64,000 bases of DNA. Source: Bordetella sp. 02P26C-1 (GTDB taxonomy: Bacteria; Pseudomonadota; Gammaproteobacteria; Burkholderiales; Burkholderiaceae_B). Positions within the stretch are counted from its first letter, which is position 1. The number at the start of each line of letters is the position of its first letter. Below the pieces are notes generated by a model. The model saw nothing but the letters and a program-made list of their open reading frames with translations, searched no databases and had not been told where the DNA came from. The translations under genes and the position numbers were made by a program. Positions 8,398 to 16,743 of the stretch are shown piece by piece. Location of the stretch: positions 124,001-188,000 of the forward strand of contig NZ_WSJB01000018.1 in NCBI RefSeq assembly GCF_009763255.1, given 5' to 3'.

Positions 8398-9228
8398 TTA
8401 TAGAGACCCGCCGGAAATCCGCTCGATTCCGGCCAAGTCACGCAGGCTGGTTACATTGCCAAAACCCGCGCTATTTAACAGCTGGCGCACGGCTTGGGCC
8501 TGATCCCAACCGTGCTCAACCCATAACGCGCCACCCGGCCGCAAACGGGCAGCGGCGCCATTAATGATCGTGGTCAGGTCGCGCAGACCGTCCGCATGAT
8601 CCGTCAGCGCTCCACGCGGCTCGAACCGCAGATCGCCTTGCGACAAATGCTCGTCATCACGGGCAATGTAAGGCGGATTGGAGACGATCAAATCGTAGCG
8701 CGCCAAGGCCGGCAGCGCCTCATACCAGCTCCCCTGCGCGAAATCCACGCGTGCATCCAGACGCGCGGCGTTGCGCACGGCCATCTGCAAGGCGGTGGCG
8801 CTCACATCGGTCGCTGTCACCGTGGCGCCAGGAGCGCCCAGCGCGATCGAAACCGCAATCACGCCACTACCGGTGCCCAGATCCAATACCGCGGCATCAG
8901 GGCGATCTTTCAGCCATGCCAGCGCGGTCTCCACGAGCAACTCCGTGTCGGGCCGAGGGATCAGCACATCGGGGGTCACCGCGAAATCCCGCCCCATGAA
9001 TTCACGATGGCCCACCAAATAGGCCATCGGTTCGCCCGCCAAGCGCCGCGTCGCCAGCGCCTGATACGCCTGGGCCTGCCACGGTTCCACCGGATCGGTG
9101 TCATGCGCCAGCAGCCACGCGCGCGGTTTGCCGAGCACGTGCTCGAGCAACATACGCACCTCCAGTCGCGGCAAGCGCGTATCTTGCAACAGCGTCTGCA
9201 AGGTAGCTTGATTCACGTCAGACCTCAT
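8398..9228 (-). CDS. prmC: Peptide chain release factor N5-glutamine methyltransferase
   Basis: A 276-residue SAM-dependent methyltransferase that methylates the GGQ glutamine of RF1 and RF2. It shows an N-terminal helical substrate domain, the SAM-binding loop DLGTGSG at 116-122, and the catalytic NPPY at 184-187. Its start overlaps the end of prfA (its substrate's gene) by 11 bases, the classic prfA-prmC pairing. Confidence 0.95.
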   Translation of the reverse strand: MRSDVNQATLQTLLQDTRLPRLEVRMLLEHVLGKPRAWLLAHDTDPVEPWQAQAYQALATRRLAGEPMAYLVGHREFMGRDFAVTPDVLIPRPDTELLVETALAWLKDRPDAAVLDLGTGSGVIAVSIALGAPGATVTATDVSATALQMAVRNAARLDARVDFAQGSWYEALPALARYDLIVSNPPYIARDDEHLSQGDLRFEPRGALTDHADGLRDLTTIINGAAARLRPGGALWVEHGWDQAQAVRQLLNSAGFGNVTSLRDLAGIERISGGSL

Positions 9229-10300
9229 CGCCCAGGGCAGCCAGCAGCTCGGCCTGCTGCTCGGCGATCAATGCGCCGGTCAGTTCTTCCAGATCGCCTT
9301 CCATGATCTGCTGCAGCTTGTACAGGGTCAGGTTGATACGGTGATCCGTCACACGACCCTGTGGAAAGTTATACGTACGGATGCGTTCGGAACGGTCGCC
9401 CGAACCCACCAGGCTCTTGCGTTCGGCGGCTTCCTTGCTTTGACGTTCGCGCAGCTCGCGGTCTTTCAGGCGCGCGGCCAGCACCTGCATGGCCTTGTCC
9501 TTGTTGCGATGCTGCGAACGGTCATCCTGGCATTCCACCACCAAACCCGTGGGCAAGTGGGTGATGCGCACTGCCGAATCGGTTTTGTTGATGTGCTGAC
9601 CACCCGCGCCGCTGGCGCGGAACGTATCGATGCGCAGATCCGAGGGATTGATGATGATCTCGTTCATCGCGTCGGCCTCGGGCAACACCGCCACCGTGCA
9701 AGCCGATGTGTGAATACGGCCCTGCGCCTCGGTGGCCGGCACACGCTGCACGCGATGCGCACCGGATTCAAATTTCAAACGCCCATAGGCGCCATCGCCA
9801 TCGATGCGAGCGATCACTTCCTTATACCCGCCTAGCTCCGACGGGCTTTCCGACATCAGCTCCACCCGCCAGCCGCGCTGCTCGGCGTAGCGCGTATACA
9901 TGCGTAGCAGATCGCCCGAGAACAGCGCGCTTTCGTCTCCGCCCGTGCCCGCGCGAATTTCCAGGAACAGGCTGCGCCCATCGTTAGGATCGCGCGGCAG
10001 CAACAACAGCTGCAAATCGGCTTCCAGCGTTTCAATACGCGCCTTGGCCGATTTGATTTCGTCTTCAGCCATCTCCTTGAAATCCGGGTCGCTCAGCATT
10101 TCCTGTGCGGCCTTCAGGTCTTCCTCGGTTTTCACGAATTGGTTGAATGCCTGCACGACGGGATCGAGTTCGGCCCGTTCGCGCGACAGTTTGCGAAAGC
10201 GATCCATATCGGCGCCAATTTCCGGCTCGGCCAGCAATGCGTCCACCTCCACGAGGCGGTGAGACAGCTGCTCCAGACGGCTGCGCATGGAAGATTTCAT
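9218..10300 (-). CDS. prfA: Peptide chain release factor 1
   Basis: 360 residues. The stop-codon recognition tripeptide PAT is at 188-190 and the GGQ peptidyl-tRNA hydrolysis motif at 233-235, the positions of E. coli RF1. It recognises UAA and UAG and releases the finished chain on the ribosome. A second Met at residue 5 (MRSRLEQL) is an alternative start. It lies 90 bases after hemA and overlaps prmC. Confidence 0.97.
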   Translation of the reverse strand: MKSSMRSRLEQLSHRLVEVDALLAEPEIGADMDRFRKLSRERAELDPVVQAFNQFVKTEEDLKAAQEMLSDPDFKEMAEDEIKSAKARIETLEADLQLLLLPRDPNDGRSLFLEIRAGTGGDESALFSGDLLRMYTRYAEQRGWRVELMSESPSELGGYKEVIARIDGDGAYGRLKFESGAHRVQRVPATEAQGRIHTSACTVAVLPEADAMNEIIINPSDLRIDTFRASGAGGQHINKTDSAVRITHLPTGLVVECQDDRSQHRNKDKAMQVLAARLKDRELRERQSKEAAERKSLVGSGDRSERIRTYNFPQGRVTDHRINLTLYKLQQIMEGDLEELTGALIAEQQAELLAALGDEV

Positions 10301-10357
10301 AGATAACTCAAAAAGACGTTGCGGATTAGCGGAATGCGGGCGCCCGAAAATGCGAAC

Positions 10358-10375
10358 GCCCGCCTTGAGGCGGGC
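10358..10375 (-). other. Intercistronic hairpin between hemA and prfA
   Basis: GCCCGCC and GGCGGGC form a 7-bp stem with a 4-base loop in the 90-base spacer. No T run follows immediately in the direction of transcription, so it more likely tunes read-through or mRNA stability than terminates fully. Confidence 0.4.
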
Positions 10376-10390
10376 ATTGCGGCAGCAACG

Positions 10391-11665
10391 CTAACGGCGC
10401 GTATCGCGGCCGGGGAACAGGCGCGGCATCCAGGCCAGCAGCTGCTGGCGCTCGTCGCCTTGACTACGGTTTAACGCCGCCAAGGGACCGTGCAGATATT
10501 TCTGCGTGAGACCGTGTGCGAGTTGTTCCAACACCGCCTCGGGCGATTCGCCGCGTGCCAGCATGCGGCGCGCGCGCTCCAGCTCGGCCGCGCGGACGTC
10601 TTCGGCGGCCTGATGCAGGTCGCGGATCACGGGCACGACTTCGCGTGACTGCATCCAGTGCATAAAGCCCTGGACACGGGTTTCGATGATGGCCTCGGCC
10701 TGCACCACCGCCGCGCGACGCGCGTCGGTGCCACTTTGCACGAGTTGACCCAGATCATCGACGGAATACAAATACACATCATCGAGCCGGCCGACTTCGG
10801 GCTCGATATCGCGCGGTACCGCCAGATCGATCATCACCATGGGGCGGTGACGTCGTTGCAGCGTAGCGCGCTCGACCAGCCCCAAGCCCAATATGGGCAA
10901 GGAGCTGGCCGTACAGGAAACGATGACATCGAATTCGGCCAGACGCTCGGGCAGATCAACCAGACGCATCGTGCTGGCCGCGAACTTGCCCGCGAGCAAT
11001 TCCGCGCGTTCGGCGGTGCGGTTGGCCACCACCATGCTATGTGGACGCTGGGCCGCAAAGTGCGTGGCACAGAGCTCGATCATTTCGCCCGCGCCGATAA
11101 ACAGCGTGCGCGCCTCGCTCAGATCGCCGAACACGCGTTCGGCCAGACGCACGGCCGCGGCCGCCATCGACACCGAATGCGCGCCGATCTCGGTCTGCGA
11201 ACGGACCTCCTTGGCGACCGAGAAGGTGCGTTGGAACAGCTGATGCAGCAACGTACCCAATGAACCGGCCTCGCCGGCGGCACGCACCGCGTCTTTCATC
11301 TGCCCCAGAATCTGCGGCTCACCCAGCACCATGGAATCGAGGCCACTGGCTACGCGAAATGCGTGACGTACGGCCTCGTCCTGCTCATGGCGATAAAGAT
11401 GGGGGCTCAACACGCCGGCTTCGAGGCGATTGTGATCGGCCAACCAGACGGGCAGATGCTCGGCCACCTCGGGCGGGGCCGCACAGTACACCTCGGTGCG
11501 ATTACAGGTCGACAGAATCGCCGCTTCGCGTACGGCGCCGCCAAATGCGGAACGCAACCCTTCCAACGCCGGCCGCAGCAAGTCAGCGGGCATGGAAACA
11601 CGCTCACGCACCGCAACCGGGGCAGAAGTGTGATTCAGACCGAACGCAAATACAGCTACGGACAT
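10391..11665 (-). CDS. hemA: Glutamyl-tRNA reductase
   Basis: The 424-residue first enzyme of the C5 pathway to tetrapyrroles, reducing Glu-tRNA to glutamate-1-semialdehyde with NADPH. It has the N-terminal catalytic domain with nucleophile Cys54 ([11 protein letters not shown]), [18 protein letters not shown], a Rossmann domain ([17 protein letters not shown]), and the C-terminal dimerisation helices. Its product feeds heme and also the siroheme needed by the nearby sulfite reductase. A good -10 (TATAAT) with a palindrome directly upstream lies at 11728-11754. Confidence 0.96.
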   Translation of the reverse strand: MSVAVFAFGLNHTSAPVAVRERVSMPADLLRPALEGLRSAFGGAVREAAILSTCNRTEVYCAAPPEVAEHLPVWLADHNRLEAGVLSPHLYRHEQDEAVRHAFRVASGLDSMVLGEPQILGQMKDAVRAAGEAGSLGTLLHQLFQRTFSVAKEVRSQTEIGAHSVSMAAAAVRLAERVFGDLSEARTLFIGAGEMIELCATHFAAQRPHSMVVANRTAERAELLAGKFAASTMRLVDLPERLAEFDVIVSCTASSLPILGLGLVERATLQRRHRPMVMIDLAVPRDIEPEVGRLDDVYLYSVDDLGQLVQSGTDARRAAVVQAEAIIETRVQGFMHWMQSREVVPVIRDLHQAAEDVRAAELERARRMLARGESPEAVLEQLAHGLTQKYLHGPLAALNRSQGDERQQLLAWMPRLFPGRDTRR

Positions 11666-11727
11666 GGGATGGATTTAGGAGCGCCGTTTGACGAAGTTCG
11701 ACGCATTTGTAACTTAAGTCTTTGAAA

Positions 11728-11754
11728 ATTATACATCCAAGGGTATTCCCTTGG
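11728..11754 (-). promoter_or_regulatory. hemA promoter -10 with adjacent palindrome
   Basis: Reading on the minus strand, TATAAT (11733 to 11728) lies about 63 bases upstream of the hemA ATG. Three bases further upstream is a perfect 7-bp inverted repeat CCAAGGG-N4-CCCTTGG (11737-11754), occupying the spacer and -35 region. No clear TTGACA is present, so the palindrome may be an activator or repressor site, or part of a hairpin. No regulator can be named. Confidence 0.5.
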
Positions 11755-11830
11755 TAGTTTTGGTTTGCATCGTCGCGCTGTGCCCACAAAACTTTTTCTC
11801 GGATTCCCAGCACACGCCTGAAATTTCGTG

Positions 11831-11836
11831 TATAGT
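11831..11836 (+). promoter_or_regulatory. Probable -10 element of the tRNA-Phe gene
   Basis: TATAGT ends 13 bases before the mature tRNA 5' end. The -35 position has no good match, so support is moderate. Confidence 0.4.
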
Positions 11837-11849
11837 TTCGGTCTTCGTT

Positions 11850-11925
11850 GGCCTGGTAGCTCAGTTGGTAGAGCAGCGGATTGAAAATCCGCGTGTCGGT
11901 GGTTCGATTCCGCCCCAGGCCACCA
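11850..11925 (+). tRNA. tRNA-Phe (anticodon GAA)
   Basis: 76 bases fold into a full cloverleaf: acceptor GGCCTGG/CCAGGCC, D stem GCTC/GAGC, anticodon stem GCGGA/TCCGC with loop TTGAAAA (anticodon GAA at 11883-11885), variable GTGTC, T stem GGTGG/CCGCC with loop TTCGATT, discriminator A, and an encoded CCA end. A strong terminator follows 7 bases later, so it is a single-gene unit. Confidence 0.98.
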
Positions 11926-11932
11926 AAGATTC

Positions 11933-11961
11933 AATGCCCAGCTCATAGAGCTGGGCATTTT
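11933..11961 (+). terminator. Rho-independent terminator of tRNA-Phe
   Basis: AATGCCCAGCTC (11933-11944) and GAGCTGGGCATT (11948-11959) form a perfect 12-bp stem with a 3-base loop, ending in TTTT at 11958-11961. Confidence 0.8.
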
Positions 11962-12074
11962 CGTTTGCGCGCCAAAATCTCTGGAGTGCCCTCCCCCGGA
12001 CCGATCCTCGCAGCTGGCCCTATTTCAACAAGAACGTCATAGCCGTCATGTCGGCCAGCTGCTGCAGAGGTGTT

Positions 12075-12104
12075 GACATCCAACCAACCAACTAGTAGAT
12101 TGTC
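12075..12104 (+). promoter_or_regulatory. tetR promoter overlapped by operator copy 1
   Basis: A sigma-70-like promoter: TTGACA (12075-12080), a 17-base spacer and TAGATT (12098-12103). The 18-bp element CAACCAACTAGTAGATTG at 12087-12104 covers the spacer and the -10. The same element, differing at one position, recurs before the next transcription unit at 12808-12825. This is the layout of an autorepressed TetR gene. Confidence 0.65.
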
Positions 12105-12170
12105 TCGCATTGCACATCCATGACTTCCTTTAGGTGGACCCTTTTCGCCTCGAGGAAGATCCGTCACCCT

Positions 12171-12758
12171 ATGAGCACCGAACTCTCTCCCCGCGCAAGC
12201 GAAATTGCCGCGCACACCAAGATCCTGCTGGCTGCAGGCGGCTACAACGGGTTTAGCTACGCTGACCTGTCCGAAAGGGTGCACATTGGCAAGGCCAGCA
12301 TCCATCATCATTTCCCCAGCAAGGCAGACCTGGTGTTGACCGTGGTGGCGTTGCATCGCGAGCAGTTCCGCGCAGGGGTAACGGCGCTGGACCAGAAACT
12401 CGGCGATCCGCTGGCACGCTTGCAGGGCTATGTCGATTATTGGGCGCAATGCATACGTGATGGCAGCCCGTCCATGTGCATCTGCGCCATGCTGGCCGCC
12501 GAGGCGCCCATCATTCCGCAAGAGATTACCGATGAAGTGCGCCGCTATTTTGAAGACCTCATCGGCTGGCTGACAAGGGTGCTGGAGGAAGGCGCGGCAG
12601 CCGGGCAATTTCATCTCCGGGAGAGCGCCTTAAGCGAGGCACAAGCGTTCATGTCCATCGTGCACGGCGCAATGTTGACCGCGCGAGCGATGGGTAACCC
12701 TGAAGCCTTCAAGTCGGTTTGTCAGGCGGCGATTCAGCAGTTGACGACTCAGGCCTGA
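12171..12758 (+). CDS. TetR/AcrR family transcriptional regulator
   Basis: 195 residues from ATG 12171 (MSTELSPRASEIAAHTKILL), preceded by GAGGAAGAT; the in-frame ATG at 12120 is less likely. The N-terminal HTH reads FSYADLSERVHIGKASIHHHFPSKADLV, a classic TetR helix-turn-helix. The C-terminal ligand domain includes SMCICAMLAAEAPIIPQEI with two nearby cysteines, as in YxaF/AcuR/NemR-like regulators. Paired operator elements lie in its own promoter and in front of the exported redox module downstream, so it probably represses both. The inducer is unknown. Confidence 0.9.
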   Translation: MSTELSPRASEIAAHTKILLAAGGYNGFSYADLSERVHIGKASIHHHFPSKADLVLTVVALHREQFRAGVTALDQKLGDPLARLQGYVDYWAQCIRDGSPSMCICAMLAAEAPIIPQEITDEVRRYFEDLIGWLTRVLEEGAAAGQFHLRESALSEAQAFMSIVHGAMLTARAMGNPEAFKSVCQAAIQQLTTQA

Positions 12759-12768
12759 TTTCTGGATG

Positions 12769-12795
12769 ACGCGATGACTCACATCGCGTTTTTTT
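12769..12795 (+). terminator. Rho-independent terminator of tetR
   Basis: ACGCGATG (12769-12776) and CATCGCGT (12782-12789) form an 8-bp stem with a 5-base loop, followed by seven T residues (12789-12795). The last two Ts are also the first two bases of the TTGACA of the next promoter. Confidence 0.85.
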
Positions 12796-12825
12796 GACAA
12801 ACGCAGTCAACCAACTAGTTGATTG
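12794..12825 (+). promoter_or_regulatory. Promoter region and operator copy 2 of the redox module
   Basis: TTGACA (12794-12799) follows directly from the tetR terminator. The 18-bp element CAACCAACTAGTTGATTG is at 12808-12825, identical to the tetR copy except at position 13; its core CAACTAGTTG is a perfect palindrome. The -10 is unclear (TTGATT at 12819 would give a 19-base spacer). It is a probable target of the upstream TetR protein. Confidence 0.6.
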
Positions 12826-12923
12826 ATTACACACCCTCGAAGGATTTTCCGGCGCGGCCTTCGATCTGTCCACCCAGCGCCATGACCCACACCGCGATGT
12901 TCGCATCGCTCAGGAGACGCATC

Positions 12924-13556
12924 ATGTCAGCTTCACGACTTCACACCTTTCTCGCCAGCACGTTGGCGAGCATCATGCTATCGGCCGTCGGCTCGACGGC
13001 GGCTTTGGCGGAGCCCGCCGCCGCGCAGGTTCATGTACGAGGCACCATTACCTCCCTCGCGGGGGACCAACTGCAAGTGAAATCGCGCGACGGCCAGGCG
13101 GTGAGCGTGCAACTCAAGCAGGGCTGGAAAGCCACCGCGGTTCAGAAAGCCGAGATCAGCGACATCAAACCAGGCGACTTCGTGGGCATCGCCTCATTGC
13201 CCAAGTCTGAAGGCGGCGATGGCGCACTGGAAGTCCTGATCTTTCCCCCCGCCATGAAAGGCACCGGAGAGGGCAGTTATGGCTGGGACTTGAAACCCAA
13301 CAGCACCATGACGAACGCGACCGTGGGTGATGCGGTGAAATCCGTGGATGGCAGCGTCGTCACAGTCAACTACCACGGAAAAGACAAAAAAATTTCCATC
13401 CCCAATGGAACGCCCGTGGTGACGTTGGCCCCGGCGACGGCAGACGATGTCTCACCAGGCACCGTTGTCTTCATTCCGGCGGAAAAAGGCCAAGACGGCG
13501 CTCTGTCCGCCTCGAGGCTGGTGGTGGGCAAAGATGGTGTCGTGCCGCCCATGTAA
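12924..13556 (+). CDS. Exported beta-rich protein, first gene of redox module (DUF5666-like)
   Basis: 210 residues from ATG 12924 with AGGAGA 7 bases upstream; a longer frame to 12819 would cover the operator. It has a signal peptide with probable cleavage after ALA-E near residue 30. The mature part is beta-rich with VRGTITSLAGDQLQVKSRDGQAVSVQLK and a second similar block, VGDAVKSVDGSVVTVNYHGKDKKISIP, suggesting two OB-like DUF5666-type barrels. I cannot assign an activity. It lies first in a three-gene unit with a cytochrome b and an exported molybdoenzyme, so an accessory periplasmic role is inferred. Confidence 0.75.
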   Translation: MSASRLHTFLASTLASIMLSAVGSTAALAEPAAAQVHVRGTITSLAGDQLQVKSRDGQAVSVQLKQGWKATAVQKAEISDIKPGDFVGIASLPKSEGGDGALEVLIFPPAMKGTGEGSYGWDLKPNSTMTNATVGDAVKSVDGSVVTVNYHGKDKKISIPNGTPVVTLAPATADDVSPGTVVFIPAEKGQDGALSASRLVVGKDGVVPPM

Positions 13557-13608
13557 GTCATCAACCACGATCGCCGGCTGATGACCTCAGCCGGCGCGGG
13601 AGTCTGCC

Positions 13609-14370
13609 ATGAACCCCTCTAGCGTCAAACCGTTGTCCACCCTACCCTCACCTATTCGCCAACCGCAGTTCATCCGCCGGCATTCCCTCGTGGTGCGTGT
13701 CACGCATTGGATCAACGTGATGTGCCTCTCCCTCTTGTTGATGAGCGGCCTGCAGATTTTCAATGCGCACCCCCGGTTGTATTGGGGGCAGTACGGCGCG
13801 GATGCGGATCATGCCTTCATTGACCTGAGCGCGCATCCCTTTCCGTCCTGGATCACGATTCCGTCTTACCACGACCTGGGCGCAGGCAGGAACTGGCATT
13901 TTTTCTTCGCATGGTTATTGGTCGTTAACGGCCTTCTTTATCTGATTCATGGGTTATGGCGGGGGCATATTCGCAAAGACCTGTTGCCCGATCGGGACCA
14001 GCTGCGACCTCGCCATTTGTGGCAAGAAATCATCGACCATGTGCGGCTGCGTTTTGCCAAAGGCGATGACGCACGGCGCTATAACGCCTTGCAGAAGATA
14101 ACGTACCTGCTCGTCGCGTTGGGGTTATTGCCGATGATGGTACTGACCGGGCTGACGATGTCACCCGGATTGAACGCCGCCTTTCCCTTTCTACTGGACC
14201 TGTTCGGCGGCCGGGCCTCCGCGCGCACCTTGCACTTCATCACGGCCTCGTCGTTGGTGTTGTTTGTGGTGGTCCACCTCTTGATGGTGGTGCTGTCAGG
14301 ATTCAGAAACAATATGCGGTCCATGCTCAACGGGCGCTATGCCATCGACCCTTCAGGAGATACACCATGA
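13609..14370 (+). CDS. Di-heme cytochrome b/b561 membrane subunit
   Basis: A 253-residue integral membrane protein of the cytochrome b561 / Ni-Fe-hydrogenase b-subunit family. About four hydrophobic helices carry probable heme ligands: His in VRVTHWINVMCLSLLL, in NWHFFFAWLLVVNGLLYLIHG, and in TLHFITASSLVLFVVVHLLMVVL. It would pass electrons between quinol and a periplasmic partner. Its stop overlaps the next ATG by four bases, so it is translated together with the molybdoenzyme, the probable partner. Confidence 0.88.
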   Translation: MNPSSVKPLSTLPSPIRQPQFIRRHSLVVRVTHWINVMCLSLLLMSGLQIFNAHPRLYWGQYGADADHAFIDLSAHPFPSWITIPSYHDLGAGRNWHFFFAWLLVVNGLLYLIHGLWRGHIRKDLLPDRDQLRPRHLWQEIIDHVRLRFAKGDDARRYNALQKITYLLVALGLLPMMVLTGLTMSPGLNAAFPFLLDLFGGRASARTLHFITASSLVLFVVVHLLMVVLSGFRNNMRSMLNGRYAIDPSGDTP

Positions 14371-15143
14371 ATCCAGACCGTACACGCAGGCGGTTATTGG
14401 CCGGCCTGCTACTGGCGCCCGGTACCGCCATGTTGGCCGGATGTGATCGCATCACGCAAAGCGAAACGCTAGGCGGCCTGTTACGCAATACGGAGAAGCT
14501 GACTCAGAAAAGCCAGCGACTGCTGCTTGACCGTCAGGCGCTGGCGCGCGAATACAGTCTGGCTGATTTGTCGCCCGTCTTTCGCGCCAACGGAACCCAA
14601 TCGCCCGACTCGGATGAATACCAACATTTACTCGAACACGGCTTCACTGATTGGCGGCTGCGAGTGGATGGGCTGGTCGAACACCCATTAGATCTTTCGC
14701 TTGCGCAATTGAAGCAAATGCCTTCGCGCACTCAGATCACCCGACACGATTGCGTCGAAGGCTGGAGCGCGATCGGGCAATGGCAGGGTGCACCCCTGGC
14801 GCACGTGCTCGACCTCGCGCGCTTAAAGCCCGGCGCACGCTATGTCGTCTTTCACTGCGCGGACGAGTTGGAATTGACGCTGGACGGCAGCGGCCGCTAT
14901 TACGAAAGCATCGACTTACTCGATGCCTATCATCCGCAGACTATTTTGGCCTATGCCATGAACGGCAAAGCACTGCCCGTGGCGCATGGCGCGCCCCTGC
15001 GCCTGCGAGTCGAACGGCAACTGGGTTACAAGCAGGCGAAGTACCTGATGCGGCTGGAGGTGGTGTCGGCCTTCGACCGCTTATGGGGCGGCCGAGGGGG
15101 GTACTGGGAGGACAGGGGCTATGAATGGTATGCGGGGATTTGA
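14367..15143 (+). CDS. Exported lipoprotein-type molybdopterin oxidoreductase (sulfite oxidase/YedY fold)
   Basis: 258 residues. The N-terminus has a twin-arginine stretch (TRRRLLAGLLLA) followed by a lipobox (MLAGC, Cys26), predicting Tat export and anchoring by lipid. The catalytic domain has the oxidoreductase molybdopterin signature with the Mo-ligand Cys129 in TRHDCVEGWS, then GARYVVFHCAD and HPQTILAYAMNGKALPVAHGAPLRL. It resembles the SUOX/YedY fold, but its partner is a b561-type cytochrome rather than MsrQ. The substrate is unknown. Control by the upstream TetR is probable. Confidence 0.87.
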   Translation: MNPDRTRRRLLAGLLLAPGTAMLAGCDRITQSETLGGLLRNTEKLTQKSQRLLLDRQALAREYSLADLSPVFRANGTQSPDSDEYQHLLEHGFTDWRLRVDGLVEHPLDLSLAQLKQMPSRTQITRHDCVEGWSAIGQWQGAPLAHVLDLARLKPGARYVVFHCADELELTLDGSGRYYESIDLLDAYHPQTILAYAMNGKALPVAHGAPLRLRVERQLGYKQAKYLMRLEVVSAFDRLWGGRGGYWEDRGYEWYAGI

Positions 15144-15214
15144 ATCTGGCGCCGAGATTGTTGGCGCCAGACTCCCTATGATGTTCGCTCCCCGTTTCCC
15201 GCTTCGAACTCGCG

Positions 15215-16732
15215 TTAAACCGGCTCCGGGGCTTGGACCAGTTTCCCGTTGGATCGATGGCGCAGGCTGCTGCGTACTCCCCACACCAGCAACAACGCGG
15301 TAAATAGCAGCACCCACATGCTGATCGGGCGCTCGACGAATGTCGAGAAGCTTCCTCGCGACAGCAGCATGGCGCGGCGGAAGTTTTCTTCCAGCATGGG
15401 TCCGAGGACGTAACCCAGCAGCAGCGGCGCAGGTTCGAAATCCAGCCTACGCAACACATAGCCGGCGATGCCGAATGCCAGCACCGCATATACGTCAAAG
15501 ACGTTGTTGTTAACGGCATAGGTACCGATGCAGATGAACATCACGATCGCGGGATATAGGATGTGATAGGGAATCAACAGCACCCGCACCCATAGCCCGA
15601 TCATCGGCACGTTCAGAAGCACCAGAATGATGTTGCCGATCCAGAAGCTCATCACCAGCCCCCAGAACATTTGCGGCTGTTCGGTAAGCATCTGAGGCCC
15701 CGGCTGGATGCCGTGGATCATCAATGCACCGATGATCAGCGCCATCGTCACGCTGCCCGGAATACCAAGCGTCATGGTGGGAATGAAGGACGCTTGATCG
15801 GATGCATTGTTGGCCGATTCGGGCGCCATGATGCCTTCGATGGCACCCTTGCCAAAGCGCTCAGGGGTTTTCGAAGTACGCTTCTCAAGCGCGTAAGCCA
15901 TATAAGCGGCGACAGTAGGACCGACGCCAGGCAAGATGCCGAAAAAAGATCCCAATCCCGACCCACGCGCCATAGGCCACCAAGATCTCCGCATCTCATC
16001 GCGCGTGGGCAGCATCGACTTCATCGACACATCCACCTTGCGGTCACTCGATTTCACATGGTTGATACTGGCGATGATCTCGGTCAGACCAAACAGGCCC
16101 ATGGCGATCGCCACGATTTGGATACCGTCCTGCAACTCGGGGAACCCGAGATCAAATCGCGCTACGCCGGAGTTCACATCGGTACCCACCAGCCCCAACA
16201 TGACCCCGCCAACGACCATGGTGATCGCCTTGATTGCCGAGCCAGATGACACGACCGAGGCAGCAACCAGACCCAGCACCATGATCGCGAAGTATTCGGC
16301 AGGGCCAAACTTGAAGGCGACCTCCGAGATGACCGGCGCAAACAGCATCATCATGATGATGCCGACACTCGCGCCAAAGAACGACGCGACAGTGGTCATC
16401 AGCAACGCGACTCCGGCCCTGCCCTGCTTTGCCATCGGAAAACCGTCCAGACAGGTCACGGCATTCGCCGGCGTGCCGGGCAAGTTCAGCAGAATCGAGG
16501 CGGTCGATCCCCCATAGGTACTGCCGTACCAGATGCCCGCCAGCATGATCAGTGCGGCCGTTGGTTCAAGCACGTAGGTGATGGGAAACAGCAGCGACAT
16601 CGTCGCCAAAGTTCCAACGCCGGGGATCACACCGATCAAGGTGCCAAGCGAAACGCCGATCACGCACCAGAGCAAGTTGTTCCATGCAAGCGCGGTCGAT
16701 AGGCCCAGCGCGATGTTGTTAAACAGTTCCAT
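15215..16732 (-). CDS. tctA: Tripartite tricarboxylate transporter large permease
   Basis: A 505-residue permease with about 12 membrane helices and TctA signatures: GVIPGVGTLATMSLLFPITYVL near residue 37, YGGSTASILLNLPGTPANAVTCLDG, and the repeated second half GILPGVGPTVAAYMAYALEKR and PESANNASDQASFIPTMTLGIPGSVTMALI. It imports a carboxylate using the ion gradient, fed by a periplasmic Bug/TctC protein. It lies downstream of tctB (11-base gap). No tctC gene is adjacent, so the binding protein must come from elsewhere. Confidence 0.93.
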   Translation of the reverse strand: MELFNNIALGLSTALAWNNLLWCVIGVSLGTLIGVIPGVGTLATMSLLFPITYVLEPTAALIMLAGIWYGSTYGGSTASILLNLPGTPANAVTCLDGFPMAKQGRAGVALLMTTVASFFGASVGIIMMMLFAPVISEVAFKFGPAEYFAIMVLGLVAASVVSSGSAIKAITMVVGGVMLGLVGTDVNSGVARFDLGFPELQDGIQIVAIAMGLFGLTEIIASINHVKSSDRKVDVSMKSMLPTRDEMRRSWWPMARGSGLGSFFGILPGVGPTVAAYMAYALEKRTSKTPERFGKGAIEGIMAPESANNASDQASFIPTMTLGIPGSVTMALIIGALMIHGIQPGPQMLTEQPQMFWGLVMSFWIGNIILVLLNVPMIGLWVRVLLIPYHILYPAIVMFICIGTYAVNNNVFDVYAVLAFGIAGYVLRRLDFEPAPLLLGYVLGPMLEENFRRAMLLSRGSFSTFVERPISMWVLLFTALLLVWGVRSSLRHRSNGKLVQAPEPV

Positions 16733-16743
16733 CTTTATCCTCT

